DNA of 64,000 nucleotides. Source: Levilactobacillus wangkuiensis (GTDB lineage: Bacteria > Bacillota > Bacilli > Lactobacillales > Lactobacillaceae). Positions 42,862 to 52,152 of this stretch are shown piece by piece. The notes beneath the pieces were generated by a model. It saw nothing but the letters and a program-made list of their open reading frames with translations. It did not search any database and was not told the DNA's origin. Position 1 is the first letter of the stretch. Each line of letters opens with the position of its first letter. The stretch spans positions 1 to 64,000 of the forward strand of contig NZ_BOLM01000014.1 of NCBI RefSeq assembly GCF_016861605.1. The letters run 5' to 3'. A program made the translations under genes and the position numbers.

Positions 42862-42910
42862 AAAAACGCTTAGTTTCACGTGGAACATTCACGGAAACTG
42901 AGCGTTTTTA
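42862..42910. terminator. Bidirectional terminator containing a parS-like loop
   Basis: AAAAACGCT-AGTTTC / GAAACT-AGCGTTTTT between two convergent genes. The centre holds the parS-like 16-mer. Confidence 0.85.
42872..42887. other. parS-like site 6 (one end mismatch)
   Basis: AGTTTCACGTGGAACA. On the other strand this is TGTTCCACGTGAAACT, the consensus except the last base. Confidence 0.75.
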
Positions 42911-42911
42911 G

Positions 42912-44054
42912 TTAGGCTAAGACTTGTTTTACGAGTTGTTCGTAGACGCGTTGGACGTGGCGGAATTCGTCGAGGTCCACGGATTCGTTCAAGGAGTGGG
43001 CGTCGTACCACTTACCCGCACCGTAAACGATGACGGGGAACTGATTCGTTGATTTGGTAAATTCGGAAGCGTCGGTCGCACCATGGATGACTTGTAGGTC
43101 GATGGGATGGCCGAATTCGGCATCGGCAATGGCCTTGGTCGTCTTGACCAGTGGGGAGTCCTGCGCGCTAATGATAGGTTTGAAACTGTAGTCCACGTGG
43201 AGCTTCAGGTCGACACCGTCTTCTTGATTGAGACGGTCGACGGTTTCATTTAACCGGTTGATGACGGCTTCGTTGTTGAATTCTGGAATTGGGCGAATAT
43301 TGCCTTGCAGCTCGGCCTTAGCGGGGATGCTATTGACCTGTTCACCACCATTGAAGACGGTCACGCTGTGGACCAGTGGTCCGAGTTCGGGGCTGACCGG
43401 AGCATCGTCAAATTCAGTGGCTTCGGCGGTCACGTATTTGATCAAATTGGTGATGGCGTTCACGCCCTTTTCAGGCATTGAACTATGGGCGCCGACGCCG
43501 CGGGAATAGACGTGATAGTTGAGGGAACCGTTGTGGGCGTAAACCAGGTTGCCGCCGGTAGGTTCACCAATGACCATGCCACGGACATCGTCGGCGTAGC
43601 CCTGTTCCGTCAGCATGCGTGAGCCCATGGCCCCATTTTCCTCACCAACGGTCCCGATAAAGCGCAGACGACCATTCAGCTGGACCTTTGCGTCGGCCAG
43701 GTTAACGAAGGTGATCAACATGCCGGCCAGCCCGCTCTTCATGTCGGCGGCACCACGGCCATACAGCGTGTTGCCTTCAATGTGCGCGGCAAAGGGATCG
43801 AATTTCCAGTCGGCTAAATCGCCCGTGGCCACAGTGTCCAAGTGACCGGCTAGGACGAAGACGTTGTCGCTAGTTGGGTCCCCAATTTCGGCGACGATGT
43901 TGCTGCGGCCGGTAGCGTAGGGAATGATCTTGGCGTCGATGCCGTGTTCACCGAAGAGTTGCTTAATGTATGTCGCGACAGCGTCTTCGTTGCCGTTGAC
44001 GGAATTGATGCTGACTAAATCCTGTAAAATCTGAACTTCTTCACTATCTTTCAT
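42912..44054 (-). CDS. M20 family metallopeptidase/deacylase (ArgE/DapE-like)
   Basis: 380 residues. Metal ligands in LAGHLDTVATGD (about 68-79) and GRGAADMKSG (about 93-102), catalytic Glu in GTVGEENGAMGS, and the last ligand His in GATDASEF/YDAHSLNES region. A dimerisation lid occupies about 175-285. Such zinc enzymes remove succinyl or acetyl groups from amino acids (lysine/DAP or arginine pathways) or act as dipeptidases. No dap or arg genes are nearby, so the substrate is open. The ATG has AGTGGGCTTG upstream, a weak RBS. Confidence 0.85.
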   Translation of the reverse strand: MKDSEEVQILQDLVSINSVNGNEDAVATYIKQLFGEHGIDAKIIPYATGRSNIVAEIGDPTSDNVFVLAGHLDTVATGDLADWKFDPFAAHIEGNTLYGRGAADMKSGLAGMLITFVNLADAKVQLNGRLRFIGTVGEENGAMGSRMLTEQGYADDVRGMVIGEPTGGNLVYAHNGSLNYHVYSRGVGAHSSMPEKGVNAITNLIKYVTAEATEFDDAPVSPELGPLVHSVTVFNGGEQVNSIPAKAELQGNIRPIPEFNNEAVINRLNETVDRLNQEDGVDLKLHVDYSFKPIISAQDSPLVKTTKAIADAEFGHPIDLQVIHGATDASEFTKSTNQFPVIVYGAGKWYDAHSLNESVDLDEFRHVQRVYEQLVKQVLA

Positions 44055-44159
44055 AAATGCAAGCCCACTTTCTCACCAATTTTTAATATTATGATTAAGT
44101 GTAGCACGCTTTCAGAAAAATGGCCCGCGAAGTCCTCAGATTATGACAAAATTTGTGCC

Positions 44160-44415
44160 AAACAAGTGTTCGCTTTTGCGATGACGTATGCTAGAATATA
44201 ATCAACCTAAGAGATGGACGGACTGGACTAAAGTTGCCCATAACTGGTGAAAACGACAATTACTGACGGGTGCCTTTGATATCATGACCTTAACGATTAG
44301 GTGAGGGGTTACGATCGTCCACACAGCTGCGATTAGTCACCTAACCGTCTGTCCGGTCCCTGTCATGAAGCCGGGCAGTACATAGCAACAGAACTTAAGA
44401 GATGGAGGTTCGCAG
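44160..44415 (+). promoter_or_regulatory. Leader region of addBA with possible structure
   Basis: The gap before addB is about 360 bp. It contains TTAGGTGA (about 44286) paired with TCACCTAA (about 44337), GGACTGGAC (about 44220) with GTCCGGTCC (about 44352), and TCATGAC with GTCATGA. These could nest into one long leader fold. No ORF or known riboswitch is recognised. GATGGAGG at the end is the addB RBS. Confidence 0.35.
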
Positions 44416-47400
44416 ATGAGTTTACAATTTATTCTAGGAAGTGCCGGCCAGGATCACCGCCAGCCTATGGTGGATGCGTTGGCCCAGCAGGTGACAGACC
44501 AACCGACGGATCAGAGCTATTACTTGGTTCCCAACCATATTAAATTTGAAACTGAAGTCGACGTGCTGGCTGCCTTGAAGGCCCAGGTCGCACCCGACCA
44601 GCCACTCTTCGCCCAGACCCAAGTACAGGTCTTCTCGTTCACGCGACTGGCCTGGTTCTTCATGAAAAATGAACCCGTTTACCAGCTGCCCCGCATCTCG
44701 ACGGCCGGATTGAACATGTTGATCTACCAAATCATCCAAAGTCATGCCGATGAGTTGACGATTTTTCGCGGCGAGGTCGACCGGCCGGGCTTTATCAGCC
44801 AATTGACCACGCAGCTAGCCGAGTTCAAAGTGGGTCAGGTGACGGCCGCCGACCTGTTAGCCGCGATTGACCAATTTCCGGGCAAGAACGCTGATTTGCA
44901 GGCGAAACTCCACGATTTGATGATTATTTATGAGGCATTTGAGACCCAGATGCTGGGAAAATACGTCGAAAATACAGACTTATTGAACCAATTGGCAGAT
45001 TATCTGACAACACGGGTCGACCTCAGCCACGCCCATTTCTACCTAGAGGGCTTTTCACAATTAAGCGCGCAGGAACGGCAACTGGTGGCCGTTTTGATTG
45101 AAAATGCAGCCAGCGTGACGGTGGCGTTGAACCTGGATAAGGGCTACCCGCTGGACTTGCCCGACCCGACGAACCTCTTCTTTCAGTCGGCCAAAACATA
45201 TCACCAACTTTACGTGGTGGCCCAGGCTGCGCACGTCCACGTGTTACGTGACCATCAGGCCCGAACACCACGGGTCAGCGCGGATCTACAGGCGTTAGAT
45301 GCCTACTGGCAGGCCAGCAATACGCTGTCACCCCAGCCAGAGCACGCAGACCAATCGCTGACCAATGTCCAGATTATTCAGGCGGATAACCGCTACGTGG
45401 AGGTTTCCCGGGTCGCCACGCAGATTCGCCAGATGGTGGCGACCGGTCGGTACCGGTATCAGGATTTTCTGGTGCTGGCGCGCCATTTAGATGCCTATCA
45501 GACGGTGATCGACCCCATTTTTAGTGCACAGTCGATTCCGTACTTTGATGACGCCGACGTGCAGATGGCCGACCACCCCTTCGTAGAGCTGTTGAATGCG
45601 CTGTTTGACGTGCAGCGGCGGAACTACCGCTACGCCGACGTCTTTCGGGTCTTGAAGTCAGAGTTATTACTGCCACAGGACGCCGATGGTAAGCCAATCG
45701 CAGTGACGACCTACCGCCAAGCCCTGGCCCTGACGGAAAATCTCGTTTTGAAGAATGGGTATGAGGGGCAACATCGGTGGACTCAAGACAAAGATTGGGT
45801 CTTCAACCGCTTTGCTACCGGGGATGGTGGCGTACAAACCACCCAAGACGATAAAATCTCACGGCAAATTAATTTAATTCGGCACTTTGTGAAAGAGACC
45901 CTGCCGCCATTCTTTGCGCGGTTGAGGGGGGCTAAGACCTATACTGATGCCGTGGCCGTGCTCTACCAATTTCTCGCGAATGCCGGGGTCATGGACCGGT
46001 TGATGGCTTGGCGAGACCAGGCCATCAAAGCTGGTGACTTAGTGCGGGCAGGGCAACCCGAACAGACGTGGTCGACCTTTTGCCAAATCTTGGATGAATT
46101 CCATACGATTCTGGGGGATACGCCATTCGTTCAGGCTGACTTCCAAGCGCTGCTCCAGGCTGGGTTTGCCGGGGCGAAGTTCAGTCAGATTCCGTCGACG
46201 TTGGATCAGGTCACCATTTCTGAAAGTGGGATCGTGCAGACCAATAATCGCAAGGTGACCTTCCTGATGGGGGCCACGGCCGATACCATGCCGGATAATC
46301 AGATTCCGACGACCTTGCTGGCCGATAACGACCGCCAAGACCTGAGTGAGCAACTCCAGCAGGTTGATGCCGATAGTTATCTTCGCGATGACGCTGCGAC
46401 CCAACTGGCGGGGGAACCCTACCTGAACTACCTGGCCTTTCTCAGTAGTAGTGAGCAGCTGATTTTTAGCTATCCCGCAACCAGCGATGATGATAAAAAT
46501 GGCCTACAACTGTCGCCATACGTTGCGCGGATTCAGGCGTTTTTCCAGTTGCCAACGCAGATTGCAGCGGCAACCCCAACGGCCGAGGATGGCGATATCC
46601 TGTCGTTTGTGGGGACCCGCCGGACTACGTTGCGACACCTGGTGCAGGCCAGCCACGACAGTCAGCTCCGTGAGAAGCCGCTGTCTAATGCATGGTTGTA
46701 CGTGCTCCAGGTTTTACGGGCGGATAGCACCTATGGCGAGTTGACGACCAAGTTACTGGGGAGCCTGAGTTACCGTAATGTTCCGACGGCATTAACGCCA
46801 GATATCGTGACCCAGTTGTATGGCAATAAGATCAGCACCTCAATTTCTAAATTAGAAGAATATTATGCCAATCCGTACGCCTATTACCTGAAATATGGGC
46901 TGAAGCTGCAGGAGCGGGATGTCTTTGAGCTGTCACCGGCTAGCACCGGAGAGTTCTTCCATGCGACGCTGGATAATCTGATGAAGCTGGTCAACCAACA
47001 GAAGCTGGACCTGGCTGAGCTGGATGACCAGCAATTACGGGAAATGACGGATGAAGTGATTGCCAAAATCTTGGATACCACGGAGAATCCGCAATTCGCC
47101 ATTCTGGAAAGCTCTCACCGGATGACTTATATTCGCGAGCAATTGATCAAGACCATGCGGCGGATGGCCAAAACCCTACAGGAGCAAAGCAAGCGGACCA
47201 AGTTCCGGCCTAAGCGGACCGAATTACAATTTGGCCTCGGTGACGAGCGGGGACTGACGGCCCTGTCCTTTGATGTCGGCAAGCAGCGTCAGGTCACCGT
47301 CCGTGGGCGAATTGACCGGCTGGATGCCATGCAAGTCAACAATAAGACCTATTTAGGTATCGTAGATTACAAGAGTTCCGAGCATAAATTTAGTTATCAA

Positions 47401-48048
47401 GACGCTTACTACGGCCAAGCCATGCAGATGCTAACGTATTTGGATGCTGTTAAGAAGAATATGCCAGACCTGTTGACGGATGTCTCACCGGAGGATGCCG
47501 AGCTGGCCGGGGCCGTGTACCTGCACCTGCAGAACCCAATTTTAAAAGCGGCCGATGTGTTGGGCGAGGACCTCGAAGATGCCCTGCTCAAGGCGGAACA
47601 GTACCAAGGGTTATTGCTGGATGATCCGGATCTGTTAACGAATCTGGATACGTTATTTGCTGACCCTGATTTTAGTGGAAGTTCCTTACTCTACCGGGGA
47701 TTACGGCGGACCAAGAAGGGGGTCATTACCTCCTACGGCAAGATGCTGGTCAACCCCGGCGAGTTGGACATGCTGTTGAACCATACGGAGCGCTTGATCA
47801 AACGGGCAGCCACCGAAATTTTCGACGGGCATGTTGACCTGGCGCCGTTCCGGCAACAGAGTAAGACGGCGCTTCAGTATTCACCGTACAAATCAATCAT
47901 GCAGTTTGATCCCTTACTCAAAGAAAATAATTACCGCGATTTAGCGGCGTTGAAGAAGGATGACGTCATGAACCGCATCAAGGCCGAGCAGGAGCAGGAG
48001 CAGGAACAGAAGCAGGAACAGGAGGGTCCCGATGAGCACAAAATTTAA
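44416..48048 (+). CDS. addB: ATP-dependent helicase/nuclease subunit B (AddB/RexB)
   Basis: 1210 residues, partner of AddA in the Gram-positive RecBCD equivalent that resects double-strand breaks and recognises Chi. The inactivated helicase-like part spans about 1-780; the C-terminal PD-(D/E)xK nuclease has RGRIDRLD and LGIVDYKSSEHKF (D984, K986). The Cys residues of the Bacillus AddB Fe-S cluster are absent, as expected for the RexB-type subunit. The last 20 residues are a Glu/Gln repeat encoded by near-identical GAGCAG units. It overlaps addA by 17 bp. Confidence 0.95.
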   Translation: MSLQFILGSAGQDHRQPMVDALAQQVTDQPTDQSYYLVPNHIKFETEVDVLAALKAQVAPDQPLFAQTQVQVFSFTRLAWFFMKNEPVYQLPRISTAGLNMLIYQIIQSHADELTIFRGEVDRPGFISQLTTQLAEFKVGQVTAADLLAAIDQFPGKNADLQAKLHDLMIIYEAFETQMLGKYVENTDLLNQLADYLTTRVDLSHAHFYLEGFSQLSAQERQLVAVLIENAASVTVALNLDKGYPLDLPDPTNLFFQSAKTYHQLYVVAQAAHVHVLRDHQARTPRVSADLQALDAYWQASNTLSPQPEHADQSLTNVQIIQADNRYVEVSRVATQIRQMVATGRYRYQDFLVLARHLDAYQTVIDPIFSAQSIPYFDDADVQMADHPFVELLNALFDVQRRNYRYADVFRVLKSELLLPQDADGKPIAVTTYRQALALTENLVLKNGYEGQHRWTQDKDWVFNRFATGDGGVQTTQDDKISRQINLIRHFVKETLPPFFARLRGAKTYTDAVAVLYQFLANAGVMDRLMAWRDQAIKAGDLVRAGQPEQTWSTFCQILDEFHTILGDTPFVQADFQALLQAGFAGAKFSQIPSTLDQVTISESGIVQTNNRKVTFLMGATADTMPDNQIPTTLLADNDRQDLSEQLQQVDADSYLRDDAATQLAGEPYLNYLAFLSSSEQLIFSYPATSDDDKNGLQLSPYVARIQAFFQLPTQIAAATPTAEDGDILSFVGTRRTTLRHLVQASHDSQLREKPLSNAWLYVLQVLRADSTYGELTTKLLGSLSYRNVPTALTPDIVTQLYGNKISTSISKLEEYYANPYAYYLKYGLKLQERDVFELSPASTGEFFHATLDNLMKLVNQQKLDLAELDDQQLREMTDEVIAKILDTTENPQFAILESSHRMTYIREQLIKTMRRMAKTLQEQSKRTKFRPKRTELQFGLGDERGLTALSFDVGKQRQVTVRGRIDRLDAMQVNNKTYLGIVDYKSSEHKFSYQDAYYGQAMQMLTYLDAVKKNMPDLLTDVSPEDAELAGAVYLHLQNPILKAADVLGEDLEDALLKAEQYQGLLLDDPDLLTNLDTLFADPDFSGSSLLYRGLRRTKKGVITSYGKMLVNPGELDMLLNHTERLIKRAATEIFDGHVDLAPFRQQSKTALQYSPYKSIMQFDPLLKENNYRDLAALKKDDVMNRIKAEQEQEQEQKQEQEGPDEHKI
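47988..48024. repeat. GAGCAG-type hexanucleotide repeat at the addB 3' end
   Basis: About six tandem units of GAGCAG, GAACAG or AAGCAG encode a Glu/Gln/Lys tract just before the addB stop, and the last unit leads into the addA RBS (CAGGAGGG). Hexamer slippage would stay in frame and change tail length only. Confidence 0.6.
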
Positions 48049-51000
48049 GTACACGCAGAGTCAACACGATGCGATTTATCAAACGGGTAATAATTTGTTG
48101 GTCTCAGCCTCAGCCGGTTCCGGGAAGACCCGGGTGTTGGTCCAACGGGTGATTGAGCACCTGAAGGCGGGGATGGGTATCGACCGCATCCTGATTGTGA
48201 CCTTTACCAAGGCTGCGGCCGCGGAAATGCGTGACCGGATTCAAACCAGCCTGCGCGCCGAACTCACGGCGAGCCAGGGCAATAGCGAGCAGCAACAGTT
48301 TTATTTGCGACAACTCAACCAGTTGCCCGTCGCGGATATTAGCACGCTGGATGCCTTTTGTTTGCGAATCCTGCAACACTATTATTATGTCATCGATATG
48401 GACCCCGTCTTCCGGTTGTTAGCGGATGAAACGGAAAATGCGTTGCTCCGCGATGAAGTCTGGGCAGACCTCCGGGAAGACCTGTACGCCAACGATGAAT
48501 CTGGACTATTTGCGCGGTTAACGGAGAATTTCTCTGGCGACCGGAGCGATGATGGCCTGGCCGAACTGGTTCAGCAGACCTATACGTTTGCCAACGCGAC
48601 GCCCGACCCAGCGGCCTGGTTAGCGGCCTTACCCCAACCGTATCAGTTGGATAGTGACCATTTGACCGGCACGACCTTTTATCAGGAACGGTTAAAGCCG
48701 TTATTTAGTCAGCAATTACAACAAATTAAGGCCGACCTGACCAGTGCCCAACAGATTGCCACGCAGGCGGACTTAACCAAGCAACTGGACCACCTGACGC
48801 CGCTGCTGAGCGATTTAGAAGGCATCATTGCGTTAGTAGATGGTGAGAGCTGGAACGCGCTGAGAGCGGCGATTCAGGGATTTTCCTGGGGCCGCATGCC
48901 GTCGATTCGCAAGACGAACGAAGACTATCCCGTTTACGATGAGCTGAAGTCGACCTACTATGATCCAGCCAAGAAGCAGTTGGAAAAATTACAGAAGTCC
49001 TACCTGCTGCAGACCGAGGAGCAGGCCACGACCACGATTGCCAAATCCGGCGAATTGGTCGGTGAACTGGCCCGGGTCGTGGGCGCCTTTCGGGATGCCT
49101 ATCGTCAAGAGAAACAGCGGCGACACGTCCTGGACTTCGCGGACATTGAACACGCGGCACTGGAAATTTTAACCAGTGACACGGATCAATCCCGTCAGGT
49201 TGCGGCACAATTACGCGAGCAGTATCAGGAAATCATGATCGATGAATATCAAGATACCAATGGGCTGCAGGAAGCCATTTTAACGGCTATCGCGCAGCCA
49301 GCGCCCCACGGTAATCTCTTCATGGTGGGGGACGTTAAGCAGTCCATCTACCGGTTCCGGCAGGCGGACCCGACGCTCTTCATGGATAAGACGGACCGCT
49401 ACGAAACCAATGGCGATGCCGGTCAGTTGATTGTACTAGCCGAAAACTTCCGGTCGATGAAGAATGTCGATGATTTTACCAACTTGATCTTTAAACAATT
49501 GATGGACCGTGAGTTGGGAGAAATTTCGTACACCGGCTCCGCCCAACTGAAATATGGCGCGACCTATTACGATGAGCAGGGTGCTGGCGCCAAGAGCACC
49601 GCCGAGTTGCTGGTTTACTTGACCGAGGGGGCTGAAGAGACCGCTGGGGATGGTGAACCCATGGACCCCACCTTCCAGGTCGATAACAAGCACCAAGGTG
49701 AAGTCCTCATGGTAGGCAAGAAAATCAAGGAATTGATTGCCGCTAAGACCCCCATTTATGATCGGGATGCTAAAGAAGTTCGGGACATGACCTACGGCGA
49801 CATTACACTGTTAACGCCGACGCGAACCAATAACCTGATCATTACCGACGAGCTCCGGCGACTGGGGATTCCGGTGGTCGTGAACGATGCACAGAATTAT
49901 TTCAAGACGACTGAAATTCAAATCATGATGGCGTTGCTGCGAATCATCGATAACCCCTATCAGGATATTCCGTTGGCTGCAGTACTACGATCGCCCATCG
50001 TAGGGTTAAACGAAAATGAACTGGCGATGCTTCGAATCAACCAGAAGACGGGGGATTACTACCAGGCGTTACTGCATTTCCAACAGAACTTTGCGGGCCC
50101 CAAGGCGAGTGATTTCCAGCAGCAGGTCCATACGAAAGTGACCCACTTCATGGAACAGCTACAGACCTTCCGGGACGTGGCGCAACAAAACGAATTGGTC
50201 ACCTTGATCTGGCGTATTTACCAAGACACCGGCTTCCTCGATTATGTTGGGGGAATGCCGGCTGGTGAACAACGCCAGGCTAACCTGCATGCGCTGTATG
50301 AGCGGGCGCAAAGCTATGAGAAGAGTAGCTTCAAAGGTCTATTCCAGTTTGTCCGGTTCGTGGAACGCCTGCAAGAGCGCGATGCCGATTTGGCTGGTGC
50401 GCCGGTGCAAACAGCAACGGATGCCGTGTCGGTCATGACCATTCATGGAAGCAAAGGACTGGAATTTCCGGTGGTCTTCATCATGGATGCGTCCCGTCAG
50501 TTCAATAAGCAGGACCAGCAGGGAAACTACGTCATGAGTGGCAAAACCGGGATTGGGATTGATTATCTGGACCCGGACAGCCGCGTCAAGGCCCCGAGCC
50601 TCCAGAAGCTGGTCACGGCCCAGGCCATTTCGCGGGCCAGCCTGGCCGAAGAAATGCGGAAGCTGTACGTGGCTTTAACGCGGGCGGAATCCCGACTCTA
50701 CATTGTTGGGTCGCACAAGACCCAGACGGAGGCCATTGCGGCGTGGGAGCAGGCTTATCAGAGTCCCGACCTGGTGCTGAATGCGACCTTGCGGGAAAAG
50801 TCGACGCAGGCGAACTATCTCGACTGGATTGGGATGTGCCTGGTGCGTGATCCCAAATTCTCGGCCGACTTACGCCAAGGGTCAACGACCTTCTCAGGTT
50901 TAGCTGGCGACCCCGCTGATTTTGGAATCGCGTTTGCGGCGGCTAATGATTTGGAACCCGCCCAAAGTGTTAATGAAGCAGCAACGGATTGGCTCCAAAC

Positions 51001-51823
51001 GACCAGTGAAACGGCCGCCAAGGTGACGGCTAAGGCGGTTTCCGGTGAACAGATTCAACGGATCATGGACTTCCAGTATCCACACCAGGCGGCAACGATG
51101 ACCACGGCCTACCAGTCAGTCTCAGAAGCCAAGCGGCTGTTTGAGGATCCCGACAACGCGTCGATTGGCGAGTACCGGGCCAGCGCCACGGGCCAGACGA
51201 CCGGGAACCGGTTCGTGACCCACGACTTTGCACGGCCAGACTTCTTGCAAACGGTGCGGGAGCCCTTGCCAACTGAAATTGGGAGCGCGACCCACTTGGT
51301 GCTCCAGAAGCTAGACGTCACGACCGCACCAACGGCCGCCAGCGTTCAGGAAGTCATTGACCAACTGGTGGCTGACCAGGTCTTGTCAGCAGAGGTCGCG
51401 CAACGCATTCAACCGGAGTTCATTTTGCGCTTCTACAGTAGTGAACTCGGCCAGCAGATTCTGGCGGCCCCTCAAAACCTCCATCGTGAAGTGCCATTCT
51501 CCTTATTGATGCCGGCACGAAGCTTGTTCCGGGACTTTAAGGAAGCCGACTCACAGGTGTTGGTCCATGGGATTGTCGATGGCTATTTGGAAACGGCGGA
51601 CGGGGTCATCCTGTTTGATTACAAGACCGATCACGTCAATGCACAGGCCGTTGCCCAAAGTGAAGCCAAGTTGCTCGACCGCTATGGGGGTCAAGTGAAC
51701 CTGTACGCGGCAGCGTTAAAGCAGATGACGGGGAAGCCCGTGACAGGGCAGTACCTGTATCTGTTGGCTAGCGGTGACTTATTACCGGTACCGGTTAAAC
51801 AGATTCAGAATTTACCAGATTAA
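48032..51823 (+). CDS. addA: ATP-dependent helicase/nuclease subunit A (AddA/RexA)
   Basis: 1263 residues. UvrD-like helicase: Walker A in SASAGSGKTRVLVQ (about 26-39), Walker B/motif II in IMIDEYQDTN (about 405-414), motif III in GDVKQSIYRFRQADP, motif V/VI in VMTIHGSKGLEFPVV and LYVALTRAE. The C-terminal nuclease has VHGIVDGYLE and LFDYKTDHV near 1185-1210. It drives unwinding and cuts the 3' strand until Chi. The start lies within addB and has AGGAGGG seven bases upstream, so the two are translationally coupled. Confidence 0.96.
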   Translation: MSTKFKYTQSQHDAIYQTGNNLLVSASAGSGKTRVLVQRVIEHLKAGMGIDRILIVTFTKAAAAEMRDRIQTSLRAELTASQGNSEQQQFYLRQLNQLPVADISTLDAFCLRILQHYYYVIDMDPVFRLLADETENALLRDEVWADLREDLYANDESGLFARLTENFSGDRSDDGLAELVQQTYTFANATPDPAAWLAALPQPYQLDSDHLTGTTFYQERLKPLFSQQLQQIKADLTSAQQIATQADLTKQLDHLTPLLSDLEGIIALVDGESWNALRAAIQGFSWGRMPSIRKTNEDYPVYDELKSTYYDPAKKQLEKLQKSYLLQTEEQATTTIAKSGELVGELARVVGAFRDAYRQEKQRRHVLDFADIEHAALEILTSDTDQSRQVAAQLREQYQEIMIDEYQDTNGLQEAILTAIAQPAPHGNLFMVGDVKQSIYRFRQADPTLFMDKTDRYETNGDAGQLIVLAENFRSMKNVDDFTNLIFKQLMDRELGEISYTGSAQLKYGATYYDEQGAGAKSTAELLVYLTEGAEETAGDGEPMDPTFQVDNKHQGEVLMVGKKIKELIAAKTPIYDRDAKEVRDMTYGDITLLTPTRTNNLIITDELRRLGIPVVVNDAQNYFKTTEIQIMMALLRIIDNPYQDIPLAAVLRSPIVGLNENELAMLRINQKTGDYYQALLHFQQNFAGPKASDFQQQVHTKVTHFMEQLQTFRDVAQQNELVTLIWRIYQDTGFLDYVGGMPAGEQRQANLHALYERAQSYEKSSFKGLFQFVRFVERLQERDADLAGAPVQTATDAVSVMTIHGSKGLEFPVVFIMDASRQFNKQDQQGNYVMSGKTGIGIDYLDPDSRVKAPSLQKLVTAQAISRASLAEEMRKLYVALTRAESRLYIVGSHKTQTEAIAAWEQAYQSPDLVLNATLREKSTQANYLDWIGMCLVRDPKFSADLRQGSTTFSGLAGDPADFGIAFAAANDLEPAQSVNEAATDWLQTTSETAAKVTAKAVSGEQIQRIMDFQYPHQAATMTTAYQSVSEAKRLFEDPDNASIGEYRASATGQTTGNRFVTHDFARPDFLQTVREPLPTEIGSATHLVLQKLDVTTAPTAASVQEVIDQLVADQVLSAEVAQRIQPEFILRFYSSELGQQILAAPQNLHREVPFSLLMPARSLFRDFKEADSQVLVHGIVDGYLETADGVILFDYKTDHVNAQAVAQSEAKLLDRYGGQVNLYAAALKQMTGKPVTGQYLYLLASGDLLPVPVKQIQNLPD

Positions 51824-51834
51824 ATGTAGCATTG

Positions 51835-51870
51835 GGACACACTTTCAGTTGAATACTGAGGTGTGTTCTT
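51835..51870 (+). terminator. Terminator of addBA
   Basis: GACACAC-TCAGT / ACTGA-TGTGTTC stem followed by TTTTTTA. Confidence 0.85.
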
Positions 51871-52152
51871 TTTTATATCTATTTTCTAGTAATTGGGTGC
51901 TAAATAGCTTAGAAATCAACAATAGTGTTTGGGTGAAAAATGTTTCATGAAATGTAACACGTGACACAACTGAAGCACTAGAGTCAATAGCTTTGAAAAC
52001 GCTTTATTCCGAAGCGGGAATCCTTTATGCTAAACATGTTCATGAATGATCAACGGATTTGAAATCCAAAATATTTATAGAAGATTGATTGGTCTATTTA
52101 AAGTCTGAACTGAGTTTAAACCGCGAAGTTCATTGAAAGAAAGGTGATTCTT
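51871..52152. promoter_or_regulatory. Upstream region of the agmatine island
   Basis: AT-rich 280 bp. It holds a weak parS-like sequence TGTAACACGTGACACA (51953-51968, two mismatches) and TGAAAACGCTTTAT (51994-52007), which matches cre at 12 of 14 positions. Either could be chance. The change to AT-rich DNA begins here. Confidence 0.4.

Noticed and set aside
40250-44340. Recurring ATTAGGTGA words near elements B, C and the addB leader
   Set aside because: Nine-base matches in three intergenic places are too short to separate from chance.
51953-51968. Seventh parS site
   Set aside because: Two mismatches including one in the flanking TGTT; too weak to count.
51994-52007. cre site before the agmatine island
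   Set aside because: TGAAAACGCTTTAT misses the final conserved CA, so it is listed only as a weak possibility.
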